Notes: generated by a model from the sequence alone, not told the origin. Positions 1 through 6,985 are shown, counted from the first letter of the stretch. The stretch: 8,387 bases of DNA from an uncultured Collinsella sp. (GCA_902475445.1 CABRZN010000085.1:1-8387); one strand, 5' to 3'. Made by a program: numbers and translations.

Positions 1-2239
1 CGCCCTTGGCATACCACGCCATGGTGAGTTCGGCATCCTCGGGCACGTCCTTGGTCGAGCCCGACCAGCTACCCGGAACCTGCACGCTCGGTGTGATCTT
101 TGAGCCCACGCTGAGCGTAACGTTCTTATCGGCAAGCTCAATGCCCGCCAGCTTGTACTGGCCCTTAAGCGTCACGGGGCCGAGCGGGGCAACGGACTGC
201 GTGCCGCCGTAGGAGCTCTTCTTCTGCGTGCTGGAGACGGTATTTTCGCTCGTCACCTTCACGCGCAGGTACTTGCCGGCATAGGCGGCGTCAACGGTAT
301 AGGCGGCCTCGGTAGCACCGGGGATATCGGTATAGGCGGAGTCGTAGCTCGAGCTGCTGTTTGCATACTGCCACTGGTAGGTCACGTTATCGGTGCGGTC
401 GATATAGTGATAGTTGGAGCCGTCCTTTTTGCGCACCTTGGTCTTGAGCGTATCGCCCACATGCACGCCGCTGGTGGCAGGAGTGCCCTCAAACTGCACG
501 TCGTAAAGCTCAACTTGGCCAGCGACGGAAACAGGACCCGCCGCATAGTAGGGCTTCTGCTCGCCATAGCCGCCGTTGGCCTTGGCCACGACGTACCAGC
601 CCTTAAGGGCGGCGGTCACCGTCAGGGTGTTACCGGTCTCACCCTCGATAGGCGTGTTGCACGAGCTGGCGGTATTCGACTTGCCCTTGTACCACTGCCA
701 CGTGACATGCGAGTCGGAGGTAACGTCGGTGGAGCCCGCCTTGGCGGTCGCCGTAATCGTGGAACCAACCTCGACTTTGCCCGAAGTCGGGCTCATAGTC
801 ACGCTCGAGACATTAATTGAACCAGCAGCAGCGACGAGAGCGCCCGTCGAGTTGGTCAAGCTCGAAGAGCCGATCTTCGAAGACACCTTGCACTTGAGGT
901 ACTTGCCACCCAAAGCATCGGTTAGCTCGAGGGTCTCACCCGTGGCACCCGCAATGTCGGCATACGTGCCACTCTTGGTGTCAGAACACTGCCACTGATA
1001 GTTGAGCTTGCTCGCGTCGACGAACGCGCCGTACGCGCCGCCCTTCTCCTTGGCGCGGGCCTTAGCGGTATCCCCCACCGCAAAGACGCTCGTGTTGTCC
1101 TTGGGGTTAACGATGGACACGGCCGAAATCTCGACCGCACCGGCCTGCTTGACCTTGCTGGAAGTGGTCTTGTTCACCGTGTTGACGCCGGCGTTGGCCT
1201 CGACCCTGATGTACTTGCCCTCAAGGTCGTCGCCCACCACGAGCGTAGCGCCCGTCTGCCCCTCGATCTTGGTAAAGCCCGAGTACTGCGAGGTGGATGC
1301 AGACCACGTGTAGGTGACCTTAGCGTCGGCGGGGGCTTGCTGATAATAGCTTATGTACGGAGTCGCCGTCAGGGTATCGCCTATGCTCGGCGTGTCGCTA
1401 CTCAGCTTGACGCTGTTAAGCTCCATCTGCCCGGCACCCAGCACGGGACCGGGAATGTTGTTGGCATTGATACCCGAGCCGTACGAAACCGAGGGGCCGA
1501 AGTAATCCTTGCCATCAACCGTTACCTTGCAGATGAAGTATTTGCCTTCCATCGCGGCGGTGACGGTGAGCGACTGCTCGTGGCCTACGACCTCGGTGTA
1601 GTCGGCGACATTGCTGCTGGCCCTGGTCGTGCCGGCGAGCCAGGTGTAAGTCCAGGTGCCGGGATTGGTAACGGACTCAGTCGTAGTGCCGTACCAGTCG
1701 TCCTCGACCTCATCGTACATATTTGCCCAGAGCATATCGCCCGCGTTGAGCGCGCCGGACTTCGTGGAATACGAGTTGCCCTCATCCATGGAATCCTGGA
1801 TGAAGACCTTGGCCTCGCTGGAAAGCGTCGTGGCGGACGCAGCGGCAACGGCGTTCTTCTGCCCCGAAGCAGCAGGCACCGCGGGAGAGCTCTCGGACTC
1901 AGTCGCGTTGTCTGCTGCGGTGTCAGCACCATTCGCGGCACTCGCAGTTGCGCCCTGATCTGCGCCGGCGCCATCGGCAGCAGCGCTCGCCGCCGCACTG
2001 TTCGCGCCGGTGCCGGCAGCAGCGCCATCGTCGGCCGCCGCGCCCTCGCTGCCCGTCGCAGCCTGGGCCACAGCCTCGGCAATGCCCTCGGCGCCCTCGG
2101 CCCAAAGTTGCGCCGGCGTGGTGCCAAAAGCCATGGCAAAGGCCAAGAATGCAACCAGACCGCGCTTGGCTACGCCACGGGCAATCGCTCCATGGCGACG
2201 CCACGAGGCGCGCTGGCACTCGTCCTCAAACATATCCAT
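1..2239 (-). CDS. Secreted surface protein with tandem Ig-like repeats, N-terminal 746 residues (C-terminus beyond window)
   Basis: The minus-strand frame stays open from an ATG at 2239 to the left edge, so the protein is cut at its C-terminus. A GGAG lies 4 nt upstream of this ATG; Met3 (2233) is an alternative start. Residues 1-26 are Arg-rich, 27-42 hydrophobic, and a signal-peptidase site is plausible near Ala43-Ala47 (AQLWA). Residues 48-140 are a low-complexity Ala/Gly/Asp/Ser linker. About five Ig-like units of roughly 100 residues follow (about 140-260, 267-366, 367-470, 472-570, 571-686), and a sixth starts at 687. Each has a Y-x-W strand (such as VTYTW, NYQWQ), then a G-x-T turn (IxGATG, IEGQTG) and a GKY-[IL]-[RK] strand. 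Such units are typical of bacterial adhesins and wall-linked proteins. The C-terminal anchor or effector domain is not visible, so the ligand is unknown. A cobalamin-type riboswitch in the leader hints at a B12-related role (inference). Confidence 0.9.
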   Translation of the reverse strand, partial: MDMFEDECQRASWRRHGAIARGVAKRGLVAFLAFAMAFGTTPAQLWAEGAEGIAEAVAQAATGSEGAAADDGAAAGTGANSAAASAAADGAGADQGATASAANGADTAADNATESESSPAVPAASGQKNAVAAASATTLSSEAKVFIQDSMDEGNSYSTKSGALNAGDMLWANMYDEVEDDWYGTTTESVTNPGTWTYTWLAGTTRASSNVADYTEVVGHEQSLTVTAAMEGKYFICKVTVDGKDYFGPSVSYGSGINANNIPGPVLGAGQMELNSVKLSSDTPSIGDTLTATPYISYYQQAPADAKVTYTWSASTSQYSGFTKIEGQTGATLVVGDDLEGKYIRVEANAGVNTVNKTTSSKVKQAGAVEISAVSIVNPKDNTSVFAVGDTAKARAKEKGGAYGAFVDASKLNYQWQCSDTKSGTYADIAGATGETLELTDALGGKYLKCKVSSKIGSSSLTNSTGALVAAAGSINVSSVTMSPTSGKVEVGSTITATAKAGSTDVTSDSHVTWQWYKGKSNTASSCNTPIEGETGNTLTVTAALKGWYVVAKANGGYGEQKPYYAAGPVSVAGQVELYDVQFEGTPATSGVHVGDTLKTKVRKKDGSNYHYIDRTDNVTYQWQYANSSSSYDSAYTDIPGATEAAYTVDAAYAGKYLRVKVTSENTVSSTQKKSSYGGTQSVAPLGPVTLKGQYKLAGIELADKNVTLSVGSKITPSVQVPGSWSGSTKDVPEDAELTMAWYAKG

Positions 2240-2242
2240 TTG

Positions 2243-2247
2243 TCTCC
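2243..2247 (-). promoter_or_regulatory. Ribosome binding site of the Ig-repeat protein
   Basis: GGAGA reads on the minus strand with 3-4 nt before the ATG at 2239 and about 10 nt before the in-frame ATG at 2233. Spacing alone does not decide between these two starts. Either gives the same signal peptide. Confidence 0.6.
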
Positions 2248-2293
2248 TATTGTCTGTACTTGGAGCATTGCCAAGCGGCTGCCCCACGTCATC

Positions 2294-2326
2294 GCGCACA
2301 TTGCGCTCGAGTACCCCCATCGGGGT
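2294..2326 (-). other. Two small stem-loops in the leader between riboswitch and start codon
   Basis: Within the roughly 225-nt leader after the aptamer, GCGCA/TGCGC (2294-2306, 3-nt loop) and ACCCC/GGGGT (2313-2326, 4-nt loop) are perfect 5-bp stems. No U-tract follows, so they are not intrinsic terminators. They may belong to the riboswitch expression platform, perhaps acting on translation, but I could not identify a convincing SD-sequestering pair. Confidence 0.35.
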
Positions 2327-2460
2327 CCCCCTTCCCTCCAGAGCCCAACGCGTACCACCGGCATGCGCCGCGGCCGCGTACAAGATGGGAGGCGATCCGA
2401 CTTAACCTTAACGGCTCAGGCGCGCCGTCCGATCTGCGACGCGAACATCCCGAGCCAAGA

Positions 2461-2560
2461 GGAATTACGGTTACTGGTACAGCCGGGGATTTGCACCCCA
2501 ATTCTCCCAAACGCGCAGGAAAACCGCGCATTCGTGCGTCTCCGCACCACCATCTAGGCC
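2461..2560 (-). promoter_or_regulatory. Cobalamin-type riboswitch aptamer
   Basis: On the minus strand the core matches the cobalamin-riboswitch pattern. A GGGA segment (2508-2505) is followed by a GGGG/CCCC hairpin with loop TGCAAAT (2499-2485), the P5/L5-like element. Next comes GGCTGTACC (2484-2476), then AGTAACCGT (2475-2467), which resembles the B12-box region. An outer stem AUGGU (2553-2549) with ACCGU (2471-2467) closes the domain. Inside it lie a GTGCG/CGCAC stem capped by a GAGA tetraloop (2547-2534) and a GCGCGG/CCtGCGC stem (2529-2513). The small size, without large P8-P12 arms, suggests a compact AdoCbl-variant or class-II-like form. It sits just after a promoter and leads into the secreted Ig-repeat gene. 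The assignment is by eye; a covariance-model search was not possible. Confidence 0.72.
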
Positions 2561-2564
2561 ATCG

Positions 2565-2593
2565 ATTATTACTGTCGATATGGTAGCACGCAA
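2565..2593 (-). promoter_or_regulatory. Sigma-70-type promoter for the riboswitch and Ig-repeat gene
   Basis: On the minus strand, TTGCGT (2593-2588) and AATAAT (2570-2565, 5 of 6 to consensus) are separated by exactly 17 nt. The predicted start, near 2558, lies immediately before the aptamer, as expected for a riboswitch leader. The -10 box lies between short inverted arms ATCGA (2579-2575) and TCGAT (2565-2561), which could be a regulator site (weak). Confidence 0.55.
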
Positions 2594-2683
2594 AAGGGCC
2601 CCGCACACAGGCGAAGTCCAAGGTAAAAGCTATGGTTTGCGATAGGAAGAACTGTCGTCGGACCTTGCAAGAACAGTCCGTTT

Positions 2684-2837
2684 CAAAACTATGCCAGATT
2701 ACGGGGCTGATTCAGCACTTCGCAACCATATCTGCCATTTTCGAAAACCAACGACTCATCTACCTGCGGTTTTAAAAGCGCGGAATCCGGCATGGTCGGG
2801 GTTCGGCACTCCAGCCCCGTAAACCGGCATAGTTTTG
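2684..2837. repeat. Imperfect inverted repeat with 26-bp arms (2684-2709 and 2812-2837)
   Basis: The arm 2684-2709 (starting CAAAACTATGCC, ending ACGGGGCTG) matches the reverse complement of 2812-2837 at 24 of 26 positions. The 102-bp interior has no reading frame worth calling. The element sits between the end of ubiB and the riboswitch promoter. It could be a degenerate MITE, an intergenic palindromic repeat or a structured 3' UTR of the ubiB transcript. No transposase and no clear target-site duplication are seen. Confidence 0.6.
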
Positions 2838-2867
2838 TTTGGACCAGCCCCCGCCGGCGCGACGCGA

Positions 2868-2900
2868 GGCAAAATAACCCGTTTCCCCGACCCTGGGAAA
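2868..2900 (-). terminator. Possible intrinsic terminator after ubiB
   Basis: Four nucleotides after the ubiB stop, TTTCCC/GGGAAA arms (2882-2900, 7-nt loop) form a hairpin. Five nucleotides later the minus strand reads TTATTTT. The stem is short and the U-tract is offset, so this is only a moderate candidate. Confidence 0.4.
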
Positions 2901-2903
2901 TCG

Positions 2904-4667
2904 TTAACGCTTGCCGCCGTGACTGTTGCGCCAGATCTCGCGGCCCAGCATCAGCGCCAGCACCAGCGCACTCACGTAGCCCATAAAGCCGATGACCGGG
3001 ATACCAAACACAACCGGCTCGATGCGCGCGTAGTACACCACCGACGAACCGATAAACAGACCGGCGATCACAATTGCCATCGACATGCGGTCGATAATTC
3101 CACCCAGCTGTCGCAGCGCCTTATCGCTGCTCATGATCTGCGTGTTTACCTTAAGCTGGCCGCGCGTGAGCATGCGCGACGCCAAGCCCAGATACTCGGC
3201 CGCCTCGAGCGAGCCTTTTGCCGCGCGATAGCTGCTCGCGGCAAGATCGCGCCCCATTTCGCGGACGCGCGCATAGGTGCTCTTCTCGTTTTTGATGTGC
3301 GTCTGGATGATCTGGATCATGTTGACGTTGGGCATATATTCGGTCAGCAGGCCCTCGAGTGTCACCATGCCGCGCGCGAACATTGTCACCACGCTCGGCA
3401 ACTCAACGTCGTTCTTGCGCGCCAGATTCACCAGCGAGGTCAAAAACTCGCCGATATCCAGGTCCTTAAGATCGAGCCCCGCAAAGTCGGCGACGATAAA
3501 GTCCAAGTCGGACAAAAAGGCCGAATGGTCGAGCTCGGCCGAGTCGCCGCGCGTCACGGCAAAGCGCATAAGCGAGTCCTTGAGCTTGGGCACGTCGCCC
3601 TCGGCCACGGCAAAGATCATATCCTTGACGATACCGCGGTCGTGGCTCGACATACGCCCGACCATGCCCAGGTCGATAAAGTAAACGATGCCATCTTTGA
3701 GGATGATGTTTCCCGCATGCGGGTCGGCATGGAAAAAGCCGTCGTCGAGCACCTGCGTCGAATAGTCCTCGACAATCGCCGAGCCAATCTTTTCCAGGCC
3801 ATAGCCCTCGGCCACCAGGCGCTCGGGATCGGCAATCGAGATGCCGTCAATGTAGTCCATGACCACCACGTGTTCGGTGCAAAGATCCAGGTAGGACTTA
3901 GGACACGACACGCCATGGACGCTCTTATGGAACTCATAGAAATCGTTGAGGTTTTTGGCCTCGGCCAAAAAGTTGGTCTCCTCGCGAAACGAGGCCCACA
4001 GCTCTTCGACGACGGCGTGCAGGTCCACAAACTGATCGGTGTTGACGAACTTTGAGACGATGCGCACCACCGAGCGAATGATGTCGATGTCCTGCGCCAT
4101 GACCTGCTGCGCGCCGGGGCGCTGCACCTTAACGGCCACGTCCTCGCCGGTCACCAGGCGGGCGCGGTGCACCTGCGCGAGTGACGCGCTTCCGAGCGGG
4201 TTGGGGTCGATCGCGTCGAACATCTGCCCCAAGCGCTGGCCGTACTCCTCTTCCAGACAGCGGAGCACTACCTCATACGGCACCGGCTCTACGTCGGAGC
4301 GCAGGCGACGCAGCTCGTCGCAAAACCGCTGCGGCAAAATCTCGGAGCGGTTGGCCAGAATCTGCCCCATCTTGACGAACATGGGGCCGAGCTCTTCGAG
4401 CAGGCGACGAAGGCGCACCGGCGTGAGGTTATCCCACACGCGGTACTTTTTGACTAGGCGAACAATCTGCCCGATGCGTTCGCGGCGGCCCGCCGGCGTG
4501 AGCTGGTATTCCTCATCCGGCGCCATCGCGTCGGGCTCTTCGGGGACCATATCGACAGCGCGCGGCTTCTTGCGAGCGCCCGAGACAGCGGCATCGACCT
4601 CGTCGACAACCGCCGTCTCGTCACCCAAGGGATCTAAATTGTTGTAATCGGTGGTAGAATCTGCCAT
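2904..4667 (-). CDS. ubiB: UbiB/ABC1 (AarF) family atypical kinase, membrane-anchored
   Basis: The 587-residue protein has the full UbiB-type kinase-like layout. Residues 1-55 are a charged, disordered lead. The family-specific KxGQ motif is at 99-102. The Ala-rich nucleotide loop is at 157-167 (PLGSASLAQVH, with Gly and Ser at the first two Ala positions). Lys180 lies in VAVKV, and the E-rich helix with EAKN is at 229-239. The hinge region is near 267-273 (VVVMDYI). The catalytic loop HADPHAGN is at 313-320 (Asp315, Asn320), and the DFG-equivalent DLG at 332-334. Two C-terminal membrane segments lie at about 529-546 and 553-574. In quinone-making bacteria the family supports prenyl-quinone or isoprenoid lipid metabolism through ATPase activity. 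Here a menaquinone or other lipid role is more likely than ubiquinone (inference). The gene starts 8 nt after the phasin-like gene, with only a weak SD, which suggests translational coupling. Confidence 0.94.
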   Translation of the reverse strand: MADSTTDYNNLDPLGDETAVVDEVDAAVSGARKKPRAVDMVPEEPDAMAPDEEYQLTPAGRRERIGQIVRLVKKYRVWDNLTPVRLRRLLEELGPMFVKMGQILANRSEILPQRFCDELRRLRSDVEPVPYEVVLRCLEEEYGQRLGQMFDAIDPNPLGSASLAQVHRARLVTGEDVAVKVQRPGAQQVMAQDIDIIRSVVRIVSKFVNTDQFVDLHAVVEELWASFREETNFLAEAKNLNDFYEFHKSVHGVSCPKSYLDLCTEHVVVMDYIDGISIADPERLVAEGYGLEKIGSAIVEDYSTQVLDDGFFHADPHAGNIILKDGIVYFIDLGMVGRMSSHDRGIVKDMIFAVAEGDVPKLKDSLMRFAVTRGDSAELDHSAFLSDLDFIVADFAGLDLKDLDIGEFLTSLVNLARKNDVELPSVVTMFARGMVTLEGLLTEYMPNVNMIQIIQTHIKNEKSTYARVREMGRDLAASSYRAAKGSLEAAEYLGLASRMLTRGQLKVNTQIMSSDKALRQLGGIIDRMSMAIVIAGLFIGSSVVYYARIEPVVFGIPVIGFMGYVSALVLALMLGREIWRNSHGGKR

Positions 4668-4675
4668 CTGCGCTG

Positions 4676-5092
4676 CTACTCGGCCTCTTCGGCGTCCCCT
4701 GCGTCGTCGGGCTCAACAGACTCGACGGGCACCGAGGTCACGTTGTCCTCGACCGAATCGACGATGTCGCGCACATGGGCCAGGAAGGCCGTGCGCTCGG
4801 GGGCGGTCATAACGCGGACGCGGGCCAGGATGAGCTCGTCGAGCACACGCTGTGCCGCGGTCTCGCCCTGCATGCCCAGGCGCTCGGTCAGGTCGGAGAT
4901 GGTGCCACCCGCCTGCTCGAACATATCGGACACGCTGCGGGCGATATCGGGGGTGCCGGCATCCTTGCGGACCTGCTCACCCTTGGTACCGAGGTCGTCG
5001 AGGACCTTCTTGCCGCCCTCGACGGCAACGGCAGCGGCGCCGAAGCCCACGTTGATGGCACCGTTAACAAGCTGATCGAGTTTCATAACCAT
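4676..5092 (-). CDS. Phasin-like small helical protein
   Basis: The 138-residue acidic protein resembles phasin/PhaF-like polypeptides. It has an Ala/Gly/Val-rich amphipathic N-terminal helix (about 5-33, with LVNGAINVGFGAA), a middle charged helical region (about 50-118, with TAPERTAFLAHVRDIVD near 96-112) and an Asp/Glu-rich tail. I prefer ATG 5092 because GGAG lies 6 nt upstream. A TTG at 5104 would place that GGAG inside the gene. There is no signal peptide. In phasins the amphipathic helix binds granule or lipid surfaces. No PHA synthase is visible here, so a granule role is not supported; the pairing with ubiB suggests a membrane or lipid-associated partner instead (inference). The family assignment rests on general character rather than a strict motif. 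Confidence 0.82.
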   Translation of the reverse strand: MVMKLDQLVNGAINVGFGAAAVAVEGGKKVLDDLGTKGEQVRKDAGTPDIARSVSDMFEQAGGTISDLTERLGMQGETAAQRVLDELILARVRVMTAPERTAFLAHVRDIVDSVEDNVTSVPVESVEPDDAGDAEEAE

Positions 5093-5098
5093 GGTTGG

Positions 5099-5102
5099 CT
5101 CC
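5099..5102 (-). promoter_or_regulatory. Ribosome binding site that sets the phasin-like start
   Basis: GGAG on the minus strand, with a 6-nt spacer to the ATG at 5092, argues against the upstream TTG at 5104. Confidence 0.65.
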
Positions 5103-5127
5103 AATCATGAACAACTGCATTGGCCTT

Positions 5128-5157
5128 CTTGTACCCAAGATTGGGCGAACGACACAA
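5128..5157 (-). promoter_or_regulatory. Candidate promoter for the phasin-like gene and ubiB
   Basis: On the minus strand TTGTGT (5157-5152) and TACAAG (5133-5128) are 18 nt apart, giving a start near 5120 and a leader of about 30 nt. A CCCAA/TTGGG inverted repeat (5134-5145) lies in the spacer and could be an operator. Both boxes are only partial matches. Confidence 0.38.
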
Positions 5158-5183
5158 AATCGTTTTACCGCCAAGATAGGAAT

Positions 5184-5222
5184 CGAGCGGGGCAAAGCCC
5201 TCGACGGCGTTTGCCCCGCTCG
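5184..5222 (-). terminator. Strong hairpin after the C69 dipeptidase gene
   Basis: Perfect 13-bp arms (CGAGCGGGGCAAA at 5184-5196 and its complement at 5210-5222) enclose a 13-nt loop that can itself form GCC/GGC. It begins 18 nt after the dipeptidase stop and precedes the promoter of the next unit. On the minus strand the tail reads ATTCCTATCTT, only mildly U-rich. The strong GC stem and position still make a terminator the best reading. Confidence 0.65.
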
Positions 5223-5240
5223 CTCGTTGCAAGGTCGTCT

Positions 5241-6764
5241 TTACCTTACGTTATCGTTCATCGCGAAGGAATTCTTCATGGCACAGCTCGTGGTGTAAAG
5301 GACCTTGCCCAGCAGGGCATCGGTCTCCACCCGCACGCGCTCGGCAAACTCCTCGTTGGCGCGGGCAAGCTCGGCGGGTACCTCGGCCTCGGGCAGCGCG
5401 GCTACGACAGCGTCGACGTCGTGAATCTGCTTGTGGCCCATGCCGCCGACCTTTTCCTGATAATCCTCGACCGCACGACCGCACTCATGGAAGCGAACAT
5501 CGGCCAAGGCACCGATCAGGCGATTTGCCCAATAGAAATTCTCGGACGTCACGCGAGCCTGCGTGTCGGCATAGTACTCGGGCATGGTCTCGACATTGGC
5601 GTACAGCGGCACGAGCGCGTTAAACGAGTTAGAGCCAAACGCCATCCACTGCACGGCGCGATACGCCGGCTGTACATAGGGACGCAGCTGCAACACGGCA
5701 AGCTGGCTGTTGCGGTTGATGCCGATGGGACGATAGGCACCGCGCGTGGTGGGCGTGCCCTTGCTGCCGTAGCAGTCGTACTCCGTGCCCTGGTAGTGGC
5801 TCGAAAGCACGTACTTGATGTCCTCGATGGTCACCTTGCGCTCGGGCACGCGGCTCCAAGGGATGTCGTCGCTCTCGGGCGTGTAGTCGGCGTCGGGACC
5901 GTCCCATACATCGCTGGGGTTGAGGCAGCGCTGCATGTACCAGGCGCGCGGCGTGTTGTAGACGTGGTCGCTGTCGCTGTGCGAGCCAAAGGCCTCGCGC
6001 GGGTTAAAGACCGCAGCGGGACCGTCGCCCTCGACGCCCAGCGTCAGGTCCAGATGCCACTCGGCCATCCAGGAGCGCAGGTCGGCAGAGCACATGTGGT
6101 CGACCTGAGCGCCCTCGGCGTCGTCCAGGTCAAAGCTGTCGATACCCAGTTGGTTGGGCATGGTCACATAGGCGTCGTCGGGCACGCGCTTGGCGATCCA
6201 GTGGTGGCCGCCGATGGTCTCGAGCCACCAGATCTCGTCAACGTCACTAAAGGCAATACCGTTGTTCTCGTAGGTGCCGTAGCGCTCGAGCAGCTCGCCC
6301 AGAATGCGCACACCGTCGCGGGCAGACTTGGCGTACGGCAGCACCAGGGTCACCATGTCCTCCTCACCCAGACCGCCGGGCTGCGCCGGAACATAGCCGT
6401 CCTCGCCCTCGTTGCCCTTGGCGGGCACGTAGTCCACGAGCGGATCGGCGCCGCGGACGCGCTCGTTGGTGGTGAGCGTCTCGGTTGCGGACATGCCAAC
6501 ATTGAGCTCGTTGAAGCCGGCCTCGGCCCAAATGCCATGACCCGGGACAACGTCGGGGACGCTTGTGTAACGCATGGGATTGTCGGGCAGTTCAACGGTC
6601 AGGTGACTCAGGACGCTCGTGTAGACGCGCGGTTGCTCGTCGGGGTGCACCACGCGCATGCGCTTGGGCTCAAACACCCCGTTGGACGAGTCCTCGTTGC
6701 GGGCGACAAGCGTCGACCCGTCGTAGCTCGCGTTCTTACCAACCAAAATCGTTGTGCACGGCAT
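5241..6764 (-). CDS. C69-family (PepD-type) Ntn-hydrolase dipeptidase
   Basis: The 507-residue protein begins MPCTTILVGKNASYDGSTLV. The near-N-terminal Cys3 is the expected nucleophile of the C69 family after Met/Pro removal. ARNED (21-25), the GMSATET segment (90-96) and IWWLETIGGHHW (178-189) are family-typical. It resembles Lactobacillus PepDA-type broad dipeptidases, which cleave dipeptides in the cytoplasm. No signal peptide or membrane segment is visible. I chose ATG 6764 because a perfect AGGAGG (6771-6776) is 6 nt upstream; the ATG at 6770 abuts that SD and would add MR before the Met. The gene stands alone between the MITE-like element and a strong hairpin. A role in using peptides as carbon and nitrogen sources fits an amino-acid-fermenting gut anaerobe (inference). 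Confidence 0.93.
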   Translation of the reverse strand: MPCTTILVGKNASYDGSTLVARNEDSSNGVFEPKRMRVVHPDEQPRVYTSVLSHLTVELPDNPMRYTSVPDVVPGHGIWAEAGFNELNVGMSATETLTTNERVRGADPLVDYVPAKGNEGEDGYVPAQPGGLGEEDMVTLVLPYAKSARDGVRILGELLERYGTYENNGIAFSDVDEIWWLETIGGHHWIAKRVPDDAYVTMPNQLGIDSFDLDDAEGAQVDHMCSADLRSWMAEWHLDLTLGVEGDGPAAVFNPREAFGSHSDSDHVYNTPRAWYMQRCLNPSDVWDGPDADYTPESDDIPWSRVPERKVTIEDIKYVLSSHYQGTEYDCYGSKGTPTTRGAYRPIGINRNSQLAVLQLRPYVQPAYRAVQWMAFGSNSFNALVPLYANVETMPEYYADTQARVTSENFYWANRLIGALADVRFHECGRAVEDYQEKVGGMGHKQIHDVDAVVAALPEAEVPAELARANEEFAERVRVETDALLGKVLYTTSCAMKNSFAMNDNVR

Positions 6765-6770
6765 GCGCAT

Positions 6771-6776
6771 CCTCCT
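6771..6776 (-). promoter_or_regulatory. Consensus ribosome binding site that sets the dipeptidase start
   Basis: AGGAGG on the minus strand sits 6 nt before ATG 6764 and 0 nt before the in-frame ATG 6770. The functional start is therefore 6764, placing the catalytic cysteine at residue 3. Confidence 0.85.
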
Positions 6777-6800
6777 TGAGCGAAGAAATCAAACGGCAAC

Positions 6801-6830
6801 AGTGTATCGCTTCGGCGCAAAAAGGGCGAA
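6801..6830 (-). promoter_or_regulatory. Weak candidate promoter for the dipeptidase gene
   Basis: On the minus strand TTCGCC (6830-6825) and TACACT (6806-6801) are 18 nt apart, giving a leader of about 30 nt. Each box matches consensus at only 3-4 positions. The candidate is kept because of its position, between the MITE-like element and the SD. Confidence 0.3.
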
Positions 6831-6956
6831 ACCGCGACCCCTCGAGCCCCTCGAGATCCCTGTGGTCAAAAAATGCCAAATATGAGTACTGTCACAAATT
6901 TAGTAGCAGCAATTTAACCGAATGCAGGTGTCGATAATCTACATTTGTTCAAAAGC

Positions 6957-6985
6957 TTGACAATGTAATTCCTCATAAGTCCAAT
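6957..6985 (+). promoter_or_regulatory. Possible plus-strand promoter inside the MITE-like element
   Basis: TTGACA (6957-6962, exact consensus) is followed after 17 nt by TCCAAT (6980-6985, 4 of 6). The predicted start falls at the first base of the 15-bp palindrome. A transcript from here would begin with a hairpin and run antisense to folD. Chance occurrence in AT-rich DNA is quite possible. Confidence 0.25.

Larger units (their letters stand above)
2574..2903. other. Gene-free interval between ubiB and the riboswitch leader
   Basis: This interval carries no credible coding frame on either strand. It holds the candidate ubiB terminator (2868-2900), the 26-bp inverted-repeat pair and a small CGGAC/GTCCG hairpin (2659-2680). 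The -35 box of the riboswitch promoter lies at its left end. Base composition is more AT-rich than the neighbouring genes, as expected for intergenic DNA here. Confidence 0.7.

Noticed and set aside
2170..2364. Small upstream reading frame (64 codons) in the riboswitch leader
   Set aside because: It overlaps the surface-protein start in another frame, lacks a clear SD and shows no recognisable peptide features.
2461..2520. Possible tRNA, because GGGGTGCAAATCCCC looks like a T-arm
   Set aside because: The loop is TGCAAAT rather than TTCRANY, no acceptor or anticodon stem can be built around it, and there is no 3' CCA context. The cobalamin-type aptamer explains the segment better.
1337..2557. 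Long plus-strand open frame antisense to the Ig-repeat gene
   Set aside because: It overlaps a minus-strand frame with a clear signal peptide and repeats. Its translation is Arg/Ala-rich without family motifs, typical of a GC-rich antisense shadow. The same applies to other plus-strand frames at 407-820 and 576-998.
2835..4055. Long plus-strand frame antisense to ubiB
   Set aside because: Its translation is His/Arg/Ala-rich with no recognisable domain, while the opposite strand encodes a complete UbiB protein with all motifs.
5093..5104. TTG start at 5104 for the phasin-like gene
   Set aside because: The only good SD (GGAG) would lie inside the gene; it is ideally spaced for ATG 5092.
6765..6770. 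ATG start at 6770 for the dipeptidase
   Set aside because: It abuts the AGGAGG with no spacer and would place the catalytic Cys at residue 5.
5091..6779. 562-codon plus-strand frame antisense to the dipeptidase
   Set aside because: It mirrors the codon structure of the C69 gene, has no motif of its own, and its start region overlaps the phasin-like start and the terminator hairpin.
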